DNA of 6,301 nucleotides, from NCBI GenBank assembly GCA_023246535.1, contig JAHFIF010000068.1:1-6301 (forward strand), given 5' to 3'. The notes under the pieces are model-generated. The model was given only the letters and a program-made list of their open reading frames with translations, did not search any database and was not told the origin of the DNA. Each line of letters opens with the position of its first letter. Within the stretch, counting starts at the first letter, position 1. This DNA comes from a bacterium. Its GTDB lineage: Bacteria > Patescibacteriota > Patescibacteriia > CAIQCM01. The translations under genes were made by a program, and so were the position numbers. Positions 1 through 5,004 of the stretch are shown here, in pieces.

Positions 1-1
1 C

Positions 2-1057
2 AGCGGCAAAACCGTCTGTTTGAACTCGATCATCATTTCGCTCCTCTACCGCATGGGGCCCGACGACCTCAAATTCATCATGATCGACCCCAAGCGCGTC
101 GAACTGCCTTGCTACAACGGCATCCCCCACCTGCTCACCCCCGCCATCACCGAAGTTCCCAAGATCATCAATTCGCTCAAATGGTGCATTGGCGAAATGG
201 AACGCCGCTTTACGCTGCTCGCCAAAATCGGCAAGCGCGACATTGCCTCGTTCAACAAGGAAGTCGATGAAATGGAAAAACGCAAAGCGGAGAACGCCCT
301 GGAGCGCCTCCCCTACATTGTCGTGGTGATCGACGAACTTGCCGACCTCATGGCCACTTCGGCGCAAGAAGTGGAAGGCTCGATCGTGCGCCTCGCGCAA
401 ATGGCGCGGGCCGTGGGCATCCACCTCATTGTCGCCACACAGCGCCCGTCGGTTGACGTCATTACCGGCCTCATCAAGGCCAACATCACGGCGCGCATCG
501 CTTTTGCCGTCGCCACCTCGACCGACTCGCGCACGATCATCGACACTTCCGGCGCGGAAAAATTGCTTGGCCGCGGCGACATGCTTTACACCACCGCCGA
601 ACTCTCGAAACCGAAGCGTATTCAAGGCACCTACGTGAGCGATGACGAAATTACCCGCGTCGTCGAATATTTGAAAGAGCGCACGGCGGAAGAGCCGGAA
701 TACCGTAACGACATTGTCGAGCGCCCCAAGACGGTCGGCCCGTCGGGCGAAACCTACGACGATTCCGAGGACGAATTGCTGCCCGAAGCGCGCAACCTGG
801 TGGTGGCCGCCGGCAAAGCCTCGGCCTCGCTCCTGCAGCGCCGCCTTAAGGTCGGCTATGCCCGCGCCGCGCGCCTCTTGGACCTCATGGAAACGCAAGG
901 CGTGATCGGCCCCGGCGAAGGCGCCAAGCCGCGCGCCATTCTCGTCAAAAAAGGCGACGTCTCGGGGATCCCGGTCGATGAATCGGCAGGTTCGCCGACG
1001 GTCTTTGTCGATGAGATCGGCGAAGGTCCCGGAGAGGACGATTCTGAAAACGCATAA
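2..1057 (+). CDS. ftsK: DNA translocase FtsK, C-terminal part (5' end outside window)
   Basis: FtsK/SpoIIIE is the septum-located, ATP-driven DNA pump that clears chromosome ends and brings dif sites together at division. The open frame runs in from the window edge: the first visible residues, SGKTVCLNSII, are the end of the Walker A loop, so the N-terminal membrane part, linker and start of the motor are missing. About 351 residues are visible. Walker B (IVVVIDELADLM) is near 317-352, followed by the family signature ATQRPSVDVITG near 437-470 and the LGRGDMLY block near 568-591. After a variable linker, 770-945 encodes the winged-helix gamma domain (LLPEARNLVVAAGKAS ... LLDLMETQGVIGP), which in known FtsKs reads KOPS sequences and contacts XerD. 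An acidic tail of about 35 residues ends in TAA. The TTG at position 20 lies inside the motor and is not the real start. Identity is secure; only completeness is unknown. Confidence 0.97.
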   Translation, partial: SGKTVCLNSIIISLLYRMGPDDLKFIMIDPKRVELPCYNGIPHLLTPAITEVPKIINSLKWCIGEMERRFTLLAKIGKRDIASFNKEVDEMEKRKAENALERLPYIVVVIDELADLMATSAQEVEGSIVRLAQMARAVGIHLIVATQRPSVDVITGLIKANITARIAFAVATSTDSRTIIDTSGAEKLLGRGDMLYTTAELSKPKRIQGTYVSDDEITRVVEYLKERTAEEPEYRNDIVERPKTVGPSGETYDDSEDELLPEARNLVVAAGKASASLLQRRLKVGYARAARLLDLMETQGVIGPGEGAKPRAILVKKGDVSGIPVDESAGSPTVFVDEIGEGPGEDDSENA

Positions 1058-1070
1058 ACGTTAAATTATA

Positions 1071-1112
1071 AAATACTAAACATTAAATATTAATATTTAA
1101 TGTTTAGTATTT
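1071..1112. repeat. Perfect 42-bp A/T-rich palindrome made of 7-base units
   Basis: Positions 1071-1112 read the same on both strands without a mismatch. The left half is three heptamers, AATACTA, AACATTA and AATATTA (1072-1092). The right half is their complements, TAATATT, TAATGTT and TAGTATT (1091-1111), with the centre between 1091 and 1092. Only two G/C pairs per arm-half set it sharply apart from the GC-rich genes around it. It lies 13 bp after the ftsK stop. On either strand the RNA would form a long A-U hairpin, so it may help end or stabilise transcripts, but the shape and 7-base periodicity suggest a dispersed intergenic repeat rather than an ordinary terminator. Confidence 0.9.
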
Positions 1113-1118
1113 AGTCCT

Positions 1119-1133
1119 GTCCCCGGAGGGGAC
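1119..1133 (+). promoter_or_regulatory. Hairpin holding the Shine-Dalgarno of the Ig-like gene
   Basis: GTCCCC (1119-1124) pairs with GGGGAC (1128-1133) around a three-base loop. The ribosome site GGAGG (1125-1129) for the ATG at 1139 lies in the loop and right arm, 9 bases before the start. In RNA the site would be partly closed, which could lower translation of the small membrane protein. The stem is short and the effect is inferred. Confidence 0.4.
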
Positions 1134-1138
1134 CCACC

Positions 1139-1528
1139 ATGTCCCAGACCATCCCGCCCCAACCGATCAGCCGCGCCGCCATGGTGGCGCCGCATCGCAT
1201 CATGCGCCTCGCGATCATCATCGCTTGCCTTGCCGTCTTTGCCGGCGTCGTCGTTTGGGAAGTGCTGCGGGTGACCGAAGCGCCGTCCTTGACCGTTGTT
1301 TCGCCGACCGCCAACCTCCTGACCGGCTCGCATCGGATCACGCTTGAAGGCCGCGCCGAACCGGGCGCCGCGGTCACGGCCAACGGCGCCGACGTCCCGC
1401 TCACGGTTGACGGCCGTTTTAAGGAAGACATGGACTTGCGCACCGGCGCAAATGTCATTACTATTGTTGCGACGAAGAAGTTCGCCAAACCGAATATTAT
1501 TTACAGGAGGGTAGTTGTAACTCAATAG
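1139..1528 (+). CDS. Single-pass membrane protein with an extracytoplasmic Ig-like domain
   Basis: A 129-residue protein. Residues 1-22 are a short basic N-terminus. Residues about 23-41 are one hydrophobic segment (RLAIIIACLAVFAGVVVW) acting as an uncleaved anchor, since no lipobox or clear signal peptidase site is visible. From about residue 49 to the end a beta-rich stretch fits a small Ig-like fold of the glucodextranase-B/bacterial Ig type: SLTVVSPTANLL, then ITLEGRAEPGAAVTANG, then VPLTVDGRFKEDMDLRTGAN and a closing VVVTQ. That pattern (a 'gain or loss of function in a loop' G-x-A-x-P-G-A strand pair followed by DGRF) is typical of such domains. Exact family is my reading, not a search result. 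It sits between ftsK and recA on the same strand with no promoter seen, so is probably co-transcribed. The ATG at 1139 is chosen because GGAGG lies 9 bases upstream. Function is unknown; a cell-envelope or adhesion role is only a guess. Confidence 0.85.
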   Translation: MSQTIPPQPISRAAMVAPHRIMRLAIIIACLAVFAGVVVWEVLRVTEAPSLTVVSPTANLLTGSHRITLEGRAEPGAAVTANGADVPLTVDGRFKEDMDLRTGANVITIVATKKFAKPNIIYRRVVVTQ

Positions 1529-1532
1529 GTCG

Positions 1533-1615
1533 AGGGATTAGAGATTAGGGATTAGGGATTAGAATTTTGCTAGTTCCTTTGGCCTAAACCCTAACCCCCA
1601 AACCCTAACCCCTAG
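1533..1615. repeat. Telomere-like heptamer inverted repeat upstream of recA
   Basis: The left arm is almost four copies of GATTAGG (GATTAGA at 1536, GATTAGG at 1543 and 1550, GATTAG at 1557-1562). The right arm, 1583-1615, is the complementary type: CCTAAAC, CCTAACC, CCCAAAC, CCTAACC, CCTAG. Aligning 1532-1562 with the complement of 1584-1614 gives about 23 matches of 31 without a gap, around a 21-base middle (1563-1583). The arms could fold as an imperfect hairpin in single-stranded DNA or RNA. It fills nearly all of the gap between the Ig-like gene and recA and ends 5 bases before the recA ATG. It resembles eukaryotic TTAGGG telomere DNA only in composition; here it is a chromosomal intergenic repeat. 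Confidence 0.88.
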
Positions 1616-1620
1616 TTCGT

Positions 1621-2694
1621 ATGGCAAAAAAAGACGTCAATCCAAAACTCGCGGCCGCCATGGAGGCCATGAATCAAATTAAGGAACGGTTCGGCGAAGG
1701 CTCGATCATGAAGTTCGGCGAAGCCAATAAAACCATCGTTGACGCCATCCCCACCGGCTGCCCGTCGCTCGACATCGCGTTAGGGGTCGGCGGCTTTCCG
1801 CGCGGCCGCATCATCGAGGTCTTCGGTCCGGAAGCGTCCGGCAAAACGACGCTCGCCCAGCACGTGGTCGCCGAAGTGCAGCGCCAGGGCGGGATTGCCG
1901 CTTTCGTCGACGCTGAACACGCGCTTGATCCGGAATACGCCCGCAAGATCGGCGTCAACGTCAACGAGCTGCTTATTTCGCAGCCCGACACCGGCGAACA
2001 AGCGCTCGATATCGTCGAAACGCTCGTCCGTTCGAACGCCGTCGACGTGATCGTCGTCGACTCGGTGGCCGCGCTCGTGCCGAAAGCCGAAATTGAAGGC
2101 GACATGGGCGACTCGCACATGGGCCTGCAAGCCCGGCTCATGTCCCAGGCCCTGCGCAAGCTCACCGCCATCATTTCCAAGTCGCACACCTGCCTTATTT
2201 TCATCAACCAGACGCGCATGAAGATCGGCGTCTTCTTCGGCAAACCGGAAACCACCACCGGCGGCATGGCGCTCAAGTTCTACTCGTCGGTTCGCATCGA
2301 GGTTCGCCGCGCCGCGCAGATCAAGATGGGCGAAAAGATCATCGGCAACCGCGTGAAGGTGAAGATCGTGAAAAACAAAGTGGCCGCGCCTTTCCGCACG
2401 ACCGAATTCGACATCATGTACAACGAGGGCATTTCATTGGCCGGCGACCTCATTGATACCGGCACGCTGTGGAACATCGTCAAAAAGAACGGCAACACCT
2501 ATTCATACGGCGAAGTTAAGCTCGGCGTCGGCCGCGAAAACTCGAAGCTCTTCCTCAAGGAGCACCCCGAGGTCTTCGGCGACATCCGCAAAGAATTGAT
2601 GGAAGCGGTCAAGGCCAAGGAGATCGAGGACGCGGGCGGCCCGGTCCCGGTCACCGACGTCGAACCGCCGCCCGCGGCCGCCGACGAAGTTTAA
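1621..2694 (+). CDS. recA: Recombinase RecA, complete
   Basis: RecA forms a filament on single-stranded DNA, drives homologous pairing and strand exchange, and in many bacteria triggers LexA self-cleavage. The 357-residue length is normal. Walker A GPEASGKTT is at residues 69-77 and Walker B VIVVDS at 143-148. DNA-binding loop L1 covers about 154-167 (AEIEGDMGDSHMG), and L2 is marked by INQTRMKIGVFFGKPETTTGG split across 195-215. The catalytic glutamate of Walker A region (E71) and the conserved FVDAEHALDPEYA block (95-107) are intact. The C-terminus is proline/alanine-rich and acidic, as is usual. The start is fixed by the conserved N-terminal MAKKD... sequence and no other start fits, yet no Shine-Dalgarno is present: the bases before the ATG (CCCCTAGTTCGT) belong to the heptamer repeat and a short spacer. 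No SOS box was recognised upstream. Transcription is probably from a promoter upstream of ftsK or within the repeat region. Confidence 0.99.
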   Translation: MAKKDVNPKLAAAMEAMNQIKERFGEGSIMKFGEANKTIVDAIPTGCPSLDIALGVGGFPRGRIIEVFGPEASGKTTLAQHVVAEVQRQGGIAAFVDAEHALDPEYARKIGVNVNELLISQPDTGEQALDIVETLVRSNAVDVIVVDSVAALVPKAEIEGDMGDSHMGLQARLMSQALRKLTAIISKSHTCLIFINQTRMKIGVFFGKPETTTGGMALKFYSSVRIEVRRAAQIKMGEKIIGNRVKVKIVKNKVAAPFRTTEFDIMYNEGISLAGDLIDTGTLWNIVKKNGNTYSYGEVKLGVGRENSKLFLKEHPEVFGDIRKELMEAVKAKEIEDAGGPVPVTDVEPPPAAADEV

Positions 2695-2700
2695 ACTTCG
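2685..2700. repeat. 16-bp perfect palindrome across the recA stop codon
   Basis: CGAAGTTTAAACTTCG is identical on both strands and includes the recA TAA (2692-2694). The last recA codons (GAC GAA GTT) form its left half. As RNA it would be an 8-bp stem with no real loop, so hairpin formation is doubtful. It may be chance or a protein site. Confidence 0.6.
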
Positions 2701-2737
2701 CACCCGGACTCGGCCGCAGGCATTCGCAACAAAAGAA

Positions 2738-2763
2738 AAAGGCACCCGTCATTGGGTGCCTTT
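2738..2763 (-). terminator. Intrinsic terminator of gene A, shared with recA from the other side
   Basis: AAAGGCACCC (2738-2747) pairs with GGGTGCCTTT (2754-2763) around a 6-base loop. On the minus strand the stem is followed by TTTTTCTTTTG, a good U-tract, and lies 12 bases after the gene A stop. On the plus strand only TTT follows, so for recA it would be a weaker terminator. It separates two convergent genes. Confidence 0.85.
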
Positions 2764-2774
2764 GCGGTTGAGCG

Positions 2775-3188
2775 TCAGCCGTCGCTGTAAGGATCGTTCA
2801 TCGTGTCCAACTCGGCGCCGACGCGATAGCCAACTTCCATGATCCAGGCAATGTTCTCTTCGAGCGCGGGAAAATGTTCTTTGCAGCGTTCGGCGAGCCG
2901 GATAATGGACGGCTCGATCATCAGCCTTCCCCGGCGATCGCGATCGTCGAAAAGCGTGACAAAGCCGTGCTCCCAAAGCTGATAAAGGGCCAGTTGCACG
3001 TCGGGCGAATGCCAGCCTTGGACCAGCGGAACAAATTCCAGCTCCAGTCCCGGCGGACAATCGGTCCAGCTGGCGTGGAAAGCGTGACAGACCTGAATGA
3101 CCGATCGGTCGTAGATCTGGTGTTCCAGATTAGCAATTACCGCCGCCACCAGGCAGCTTTTAAAAACCAAGCTGCCTTGTGCGTCCAT
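2775..3188 (-). CDS. Small protein A, family 1 (paralogue of B), function unknown
   Basis: A 137-residue soluble protein with no signal peptide or membrane segment. I do not recognise a named family. It aligns with the product of 3357-3788 without a gap from V14 to V77 (B: V28 to V91): shared VAA, QxC, a second Cys exactly 10 residues later (C34/C44 against C48/C58), LxFV, a GxxS, and a closing FV. About 16 of 64 positions are identical by hand. The stretch around GWHSPDVQLALYQLWEHGFV has the look of a helix followed by a wing, distantly like the 'GPYSREV..AL..L...G' block of Panacea/SocA-type antitoxins, but this is only a resemblance. The tail is acidic (ELDTMNDPYSDG). The start is supported by AAAGGAG six bases upstream. 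It has its own promoter and terminator. The opposite strand is also open here but lacks such signals. Confidence 0.85.
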   Translation of the reverse strand: MDAQGSLVFKSCLVAAVIANLEHQIYDRSVIQVCHAFHASWTDCPPGLELEFVPLVQGWHSPDVQLALYQLWEHGFVTLFDDRDRRGRLMIEPSIIRLAERCKEHFPALEENIAWIMEVGYRVGAELDTMNDPYSDG

Positions 3189-3216
3189 GGTTTGCTCCTT
3201 TGCTTGAACTGTCCGA

Positions 3217-3246
3217 ACGTTACTGCCGAAACCGTATTTTTGTCAA
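3217..3246 (-). promoter_or_regulatory. Promoter of gene A
   Basis: A perfect -35 TTGACA (complement of 3241-3246) is followed after 18 bases by TAACGT (3217-3222), a weak -10 with 3 of 6 matches. The expected transcript would start near 3210, giving a leader of about 22 bases with the AAAGGAG site in it. Confidence 0.5.
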
Positions 3247-3247
3247 C

Positions 3248-3277
3248 CCCCGCACCGAGCAAAAGCTCGGTGCGGGG
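3248..3277. repeat. Perfect 13-bp stem hairpin directly upstream of the gene A promoter
   Basis: CCCCGCACCGAGC (3248-3260) and GCTCGGTGCGGGG (3265-3277) are exact complements around a four-base loop. It ends one base before the -35 box of gene A. Neither strand has a U-tract after it, so it is not a standard intrinsic terminator. It could be a backup stop for read-through from gene B, an insulator, or a binding site. Confidence 0.85.
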
Positions 3278-3311
3278 CAGGCCCGCCCTTTCCTGGGAGA
3301 AAGAAAGAATT

Positions 3312-3338
3312 AAAAAAGGCGCCGTGAAGGGCGCCTTT
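3312..3338 (-). terminator. Intrinsic terminator of the C-B operon
   Basis: AAAGGCGCC (3315-3323) pairs with GGCGCCTTT (3330-3338) around GTGAAG. On the minus strand the stem is followed by six T (complement of A 3312-3317). It begins 18 bases after the gene B stop codon. Confidence 0.87.
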
Positions 3339-3356
3339 GGAGTCGCGGCCGTCTGC

Positions 3357-3788
3357 TTACGGCGAGCCGAGAACGAAACCGATGAAGTTGGCCGCGTTCT
3401 TGATCGAGTTGCGATACACGTCGAAACGCGGCAGCAGCCTGATCTCGCTGACAAAGCGGTCATGAACCGGCTTGGAGCGATCGATGTGCAGCTCGTCTTC
3501 GGCCTTGTTCCACCAGACAAAACGCGCCGCTTGCATTTCCTTGATCGCCCGGTCGACGCGTCGCGAATAATATCCCCTGCCGTGCCGGACGAACTTCAGC
3601 CCGTTAACGAGCACGCATTGGCTTTTGGTCGTTTCGATGACCGAACAAAGCTGGAAGATATTTCCCCGCAACACATGTTCGCCGCACATGTAGATGAGCG
3701 CGGCGACAATGCGACTGTCGTCGCTCAGCGCCGAGGTCTTGCTCTGGCCGGCGGCGGCGCGCAATATCTTTCTGACGGTTTTGATCAT
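3357..3788 (-). CDS. Small protein B, family 1 (paralogue of A), function unknown
   Basis: 143 residues if started at 3788. Two ATGs stand side by side (3789-3791 and 3786-3788). AAGGAGG is 2 bases from the first and 5 from the second, so the second is preferred; a longer frame opening at 3860 would overlap gene C and is not favoured. Residues 1-20 are a basic, Lys/Arg-rich helix (IKTVRKILRAAAGQSK). Residues 28-91 match protein A without a gap, including VAA, QLC, a second Cys at 58, LKFV, and GYYSRRVDRAIKEM leading to FVWW. The last third (DELHI ... NSIKNAANFIGFVLG) also resembles A's tail. No signal peptide or catalytic motif was recognised. GYYSRRVDRAIKEM is the clearest hint at a winged-helix or Panacea/SocA-like fold, still tentative. 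Its ribosome site overlaps the stop of gene C, so the two are translated from one mRNA. Confidence 0.82.
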   Translation of the reverse strand: MIKTVRKILRAAAGQSKTSALSDDSRIVAALIYMCGEHVLRGNIFQLCSVIETTKSQCVLVNGLKFVRHGRGYYSRRVDRAIKEMQAARFVWWNKAEDELHIDRSKPVHDRFVSEIRLLPRFDVYRNSIKNAANFIGFVLGSP

Positions 3789-3798
3789 CATAGCCTCC

Positions 3799-4245
3799 TT
3801 ACAGGCGACGCGATATTTCGGACAGCATCTCTTGAGCGGTGGTATGCACGCTGTTGCCAACCGTATCCAAACGCTTGCGGTTGATGAAAACGGCGATGCA
3901 ATTGAGCGGGTCGTCGACCGTTTCCGTATCCTTGCCGTCGGAGTAGCAAATATTCACGTGCTGACCCTTCAGCCACCGCCGGTATTCCGGATGCTCTGAA
4001 AACCTCCCATAGGCCGCCAGAAACGCCAGTTCGGCGTCCTGCAAGCCGCGCGAGGCGGAACAAGCCACGCAATCGCTGCGGTTGACCAAGTGAACGAGCG
4101 CCGTTTCCAAATATTTGATCGTCTCGTCGCGGCGCGGCAATTCGTCGGCTTGAAGACCGCTGACGATCTCCAAATATCGAATGATCCGGTCGAGCGCCGC
4201 CAAATACGGATCATGCCGCCTGAAGGCGTTTTCCATTTTACGCAT
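3799..4245 (-). CDS. Small protein C, family 2 (paralogue of D), function unknown
   Basis: 148 residues from the ATG at 4245, chosen because AAAGGAGG lies 5 bases before it; an upstream in-frame ATG at 4338 would place the start inside the promoter. No family was recognised. The protein is mainly helical, with charged residues and no membrane segment. Shared with protein D are HDPYL at 11-15, IK at 43-44, LVH at 50-52, and the DCVAC motif with C59 and C62, followed by a helix containing AELAF. A CxxC pair could bind metal or take part in redox chemistry; there is only one such pair, so two protomers would be needed for a four-cysteine site. The C-terminal half adds LNCIAVFIN. It is the first gene of an operon with B: its TAA (3799-3801) lies within B's Shine-Dalgarno. 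Confidence 0.82.
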   Translation of the reverse strand: MRKMENAFRRHDPYLAALDRIIRYLEIVSGLQADELPRRDETIKYLETALVHLVNRSDCVACSASRGLQDAELAFLAAYGRFSEHPEYRRWLKGQHVNICYSDGKDTETVDDPLNCIAVFINRKRLDTVGNSVHTTAQEMLSEISRRL

Positions 4246-4293
4246 TTTCCCCTCCTTTCGGTGACGGGTTGAAAAAGAACGCTTTGATCGGTC

Positions 4294-4322
4294 AATATGC
4301 GCCATTTTTTCAAAAATGTCAA
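4294..4322 (-). promoter_or_regulatory. Promoter of the C-B operon
   Basis: Perfect TTGACA (complement of 4317-4322), a 17-base spacer rich in T and A, and CATATT (complement of 4294-4299), 4 of 6 matches to the -10 consensus. The expected start is near 4287, leaving a leader of about 42 bases. Confidence 0.6.
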
Positions 4323-4341
4323 GATTCGCCGGGCTCATAAT

Positions 4342-4371
4342 AAAAAACGGCGCTCCCCGGGTGGGAGCGCC
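4342..4371 (-). terminator. Intrinsic terminator of gene D
   Basis: GGCGCTCCC (4349-4357) pairs with GGGAGCGCC (4363-4371) around five bases. On the minus strand it is followed by G and six T (complement of A 4342-4347). It lies 22 bases after the gene D stop and only 19 bases before the -35 box of the C-B promoter. Confidence 0.88.
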
Positions 4372-4393
4372 AAGACGGCGAAATTCGTCCGCG

Positions 4394-4861
4394 TTAACCG
4401 GCGGCGGCGGTTTGAACGATCATCGGTTCATGCGTTTTCGCGCCGGGGATCCGCGCGTCGAGAACGGCGATGAATTCGGGAATGAGAAGCAGCTGGCGGT
4501 CGGCCTGGGCGCGGGTTTGCGGCGCGGGAAAAACAAAGGCGATCGCGTTGAGGCTGGACGCCCGATCGTGCTTCGAACCCGCATAGGCGCGGCGCGCGTT
4601 CATGAAGGATTGTTCCGCCGGCAGCAGCCCGTTCGAACGGCCTCTGGCGCAAGCCATGCAGTCGCCGCTCGCATGCACGAGCATGGCGCAAAGCATGTTC
4701 TTGATCCGGGCCGGCGAACATCCGACCACGGCGCCGGGTTTGGCGGTCAGCTTGACCAGGCAATCGGTGATCGTGCCGAGCGATCGGAGATATGCTTCGT
4801 GCGTAAAAAGCTCCGGGGGAAGGGTCGTCCTGATGAACTGCAGATTCTCACTACTCGTCAT
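4394..4861 (-). CDS. Small protein D, family 2 (paralogue of C), function unknown
   Basis: 155 residues from the ATG at 4861; GAGAGG stands 5 bases before it, and the longer frame opening at 4909 lies on the predicted transcript start. No known family was recognised. Alignment with C: HEAYLRSLGTI (21-31) against HDPYLAALDRI, then IK (53-54), LVH (61-63), DCMAC with C68 and C71, a helix with AEQSF, and LNAIAF against LNCIAV. The spacing from His to the first Cys of CxxC is 47 residues here and 48 in C. D has three further cysteines (34, 48, 58) that C lacks. No membrane segment or signal peptide is apparent. It has its own promoter and terminator, placed between the ADP-ribosylglycohydrolase gene and the C-B operon. 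Confidence 0.82.
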   Translation of the reverse strand: MTSSENLQFIRTTLPPELFTHEAYLRSLGTITDCLVKLTAKPGAVVGCSPARIKNMLCAMLVHASGDCMACARGRSNGLLPAEQSFMNARRAYAGSKHDRASSLNAIAFVFPAPQTRAQADRQLLLIPEFIAVLDARIPGAKTHEPMIVQTAAAG

Positions 4862-4911
4862 GTTTTCCTCTCGTTTTGGGTTGGGTGGCAAGGTCCGATT
4901 CGATAGCACCC

Positions 4912-4940
4912 AAACTACTCTGCCAAGGCGCTTTTGTCAA
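4912..4940 (-). promoter_or_regulatory. Promoter of gene D
   Basis: Perfect TTGACA (complement of 4935-4940), a 17-base spacer, and TAGTTT (complement of 4912-4917), a poor -10 with 3 of 6 matches. One base upstream of the -35 is the 10-bp palindrome GGCAGCTGCC (4942-4951), a possible operator. The leader would be about 44 bases. Confidence 0.5.
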
Positions 4941-4955
4941 TGGCAGCTGCCGATT

Positions 4956-4983
4956 AAAAAACGCCCGCCGGTGTGGCGAGCGT
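4956..4983 (-). terminator. Intrinsic terminator of the ADP-ribosylglycohydrolase gene
   Basis: ACGCCCGCC (4961-4969) and GGCGAGCGT (4975-4983) pair with one G-U around a five-base loop; on the minus strand six T follow. It starts 21 bases after the stop of the gene at 5005-6036. Confidence 0.87.
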
Positions 4984-5004
4984 TGGTGAAAGAAGGGTCG
5001 AAAA

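Noticed and set aside
20..1057. TTG at position 20 as the start of a short FtsK
   Set aside because: The reading frame continues upstream and encodes the SGKT of Walker A just before it, so the gene is simply cut by the window.
1071..1112. Ordinary intrinsic terminator of ftsK
   Set aside because: It has no GC-rich stem and loop of usual size; exact symmetry over 42 bp and heptamer structure fit a repeat better, although it may still affect the transcript end.
1533..1615. CRISPR array or true telomere
   Set aside because: The units are 7 bases, contiguous and in two opposed blocks, with no spacers; the site is inside a chromosome between genes.
3789..3860. N-terminal extension of gene B starting at 3860
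   Set aside because: It would overlap gene C by 62 bases and has no ribosome site, whereas AAGGAGG stands before the ATG pair at 3786-3791.
2874..3884. Long plus-strand open frame (336 codons) opposite genes A, B and part of C
   Set aside because: It crosses two terminators, two genes and a promoter of the opposite strand, has no ribosome site, and its product resembles no protein. Long antisense frames are expected in GC-rich genes.
4316..4906. Plus-strand open frame opposite gene D
   Set aside because: It starts inside the promoter of the C-B operon and runs through gene D's terminator; gene D has its own start signals and a paralogue.
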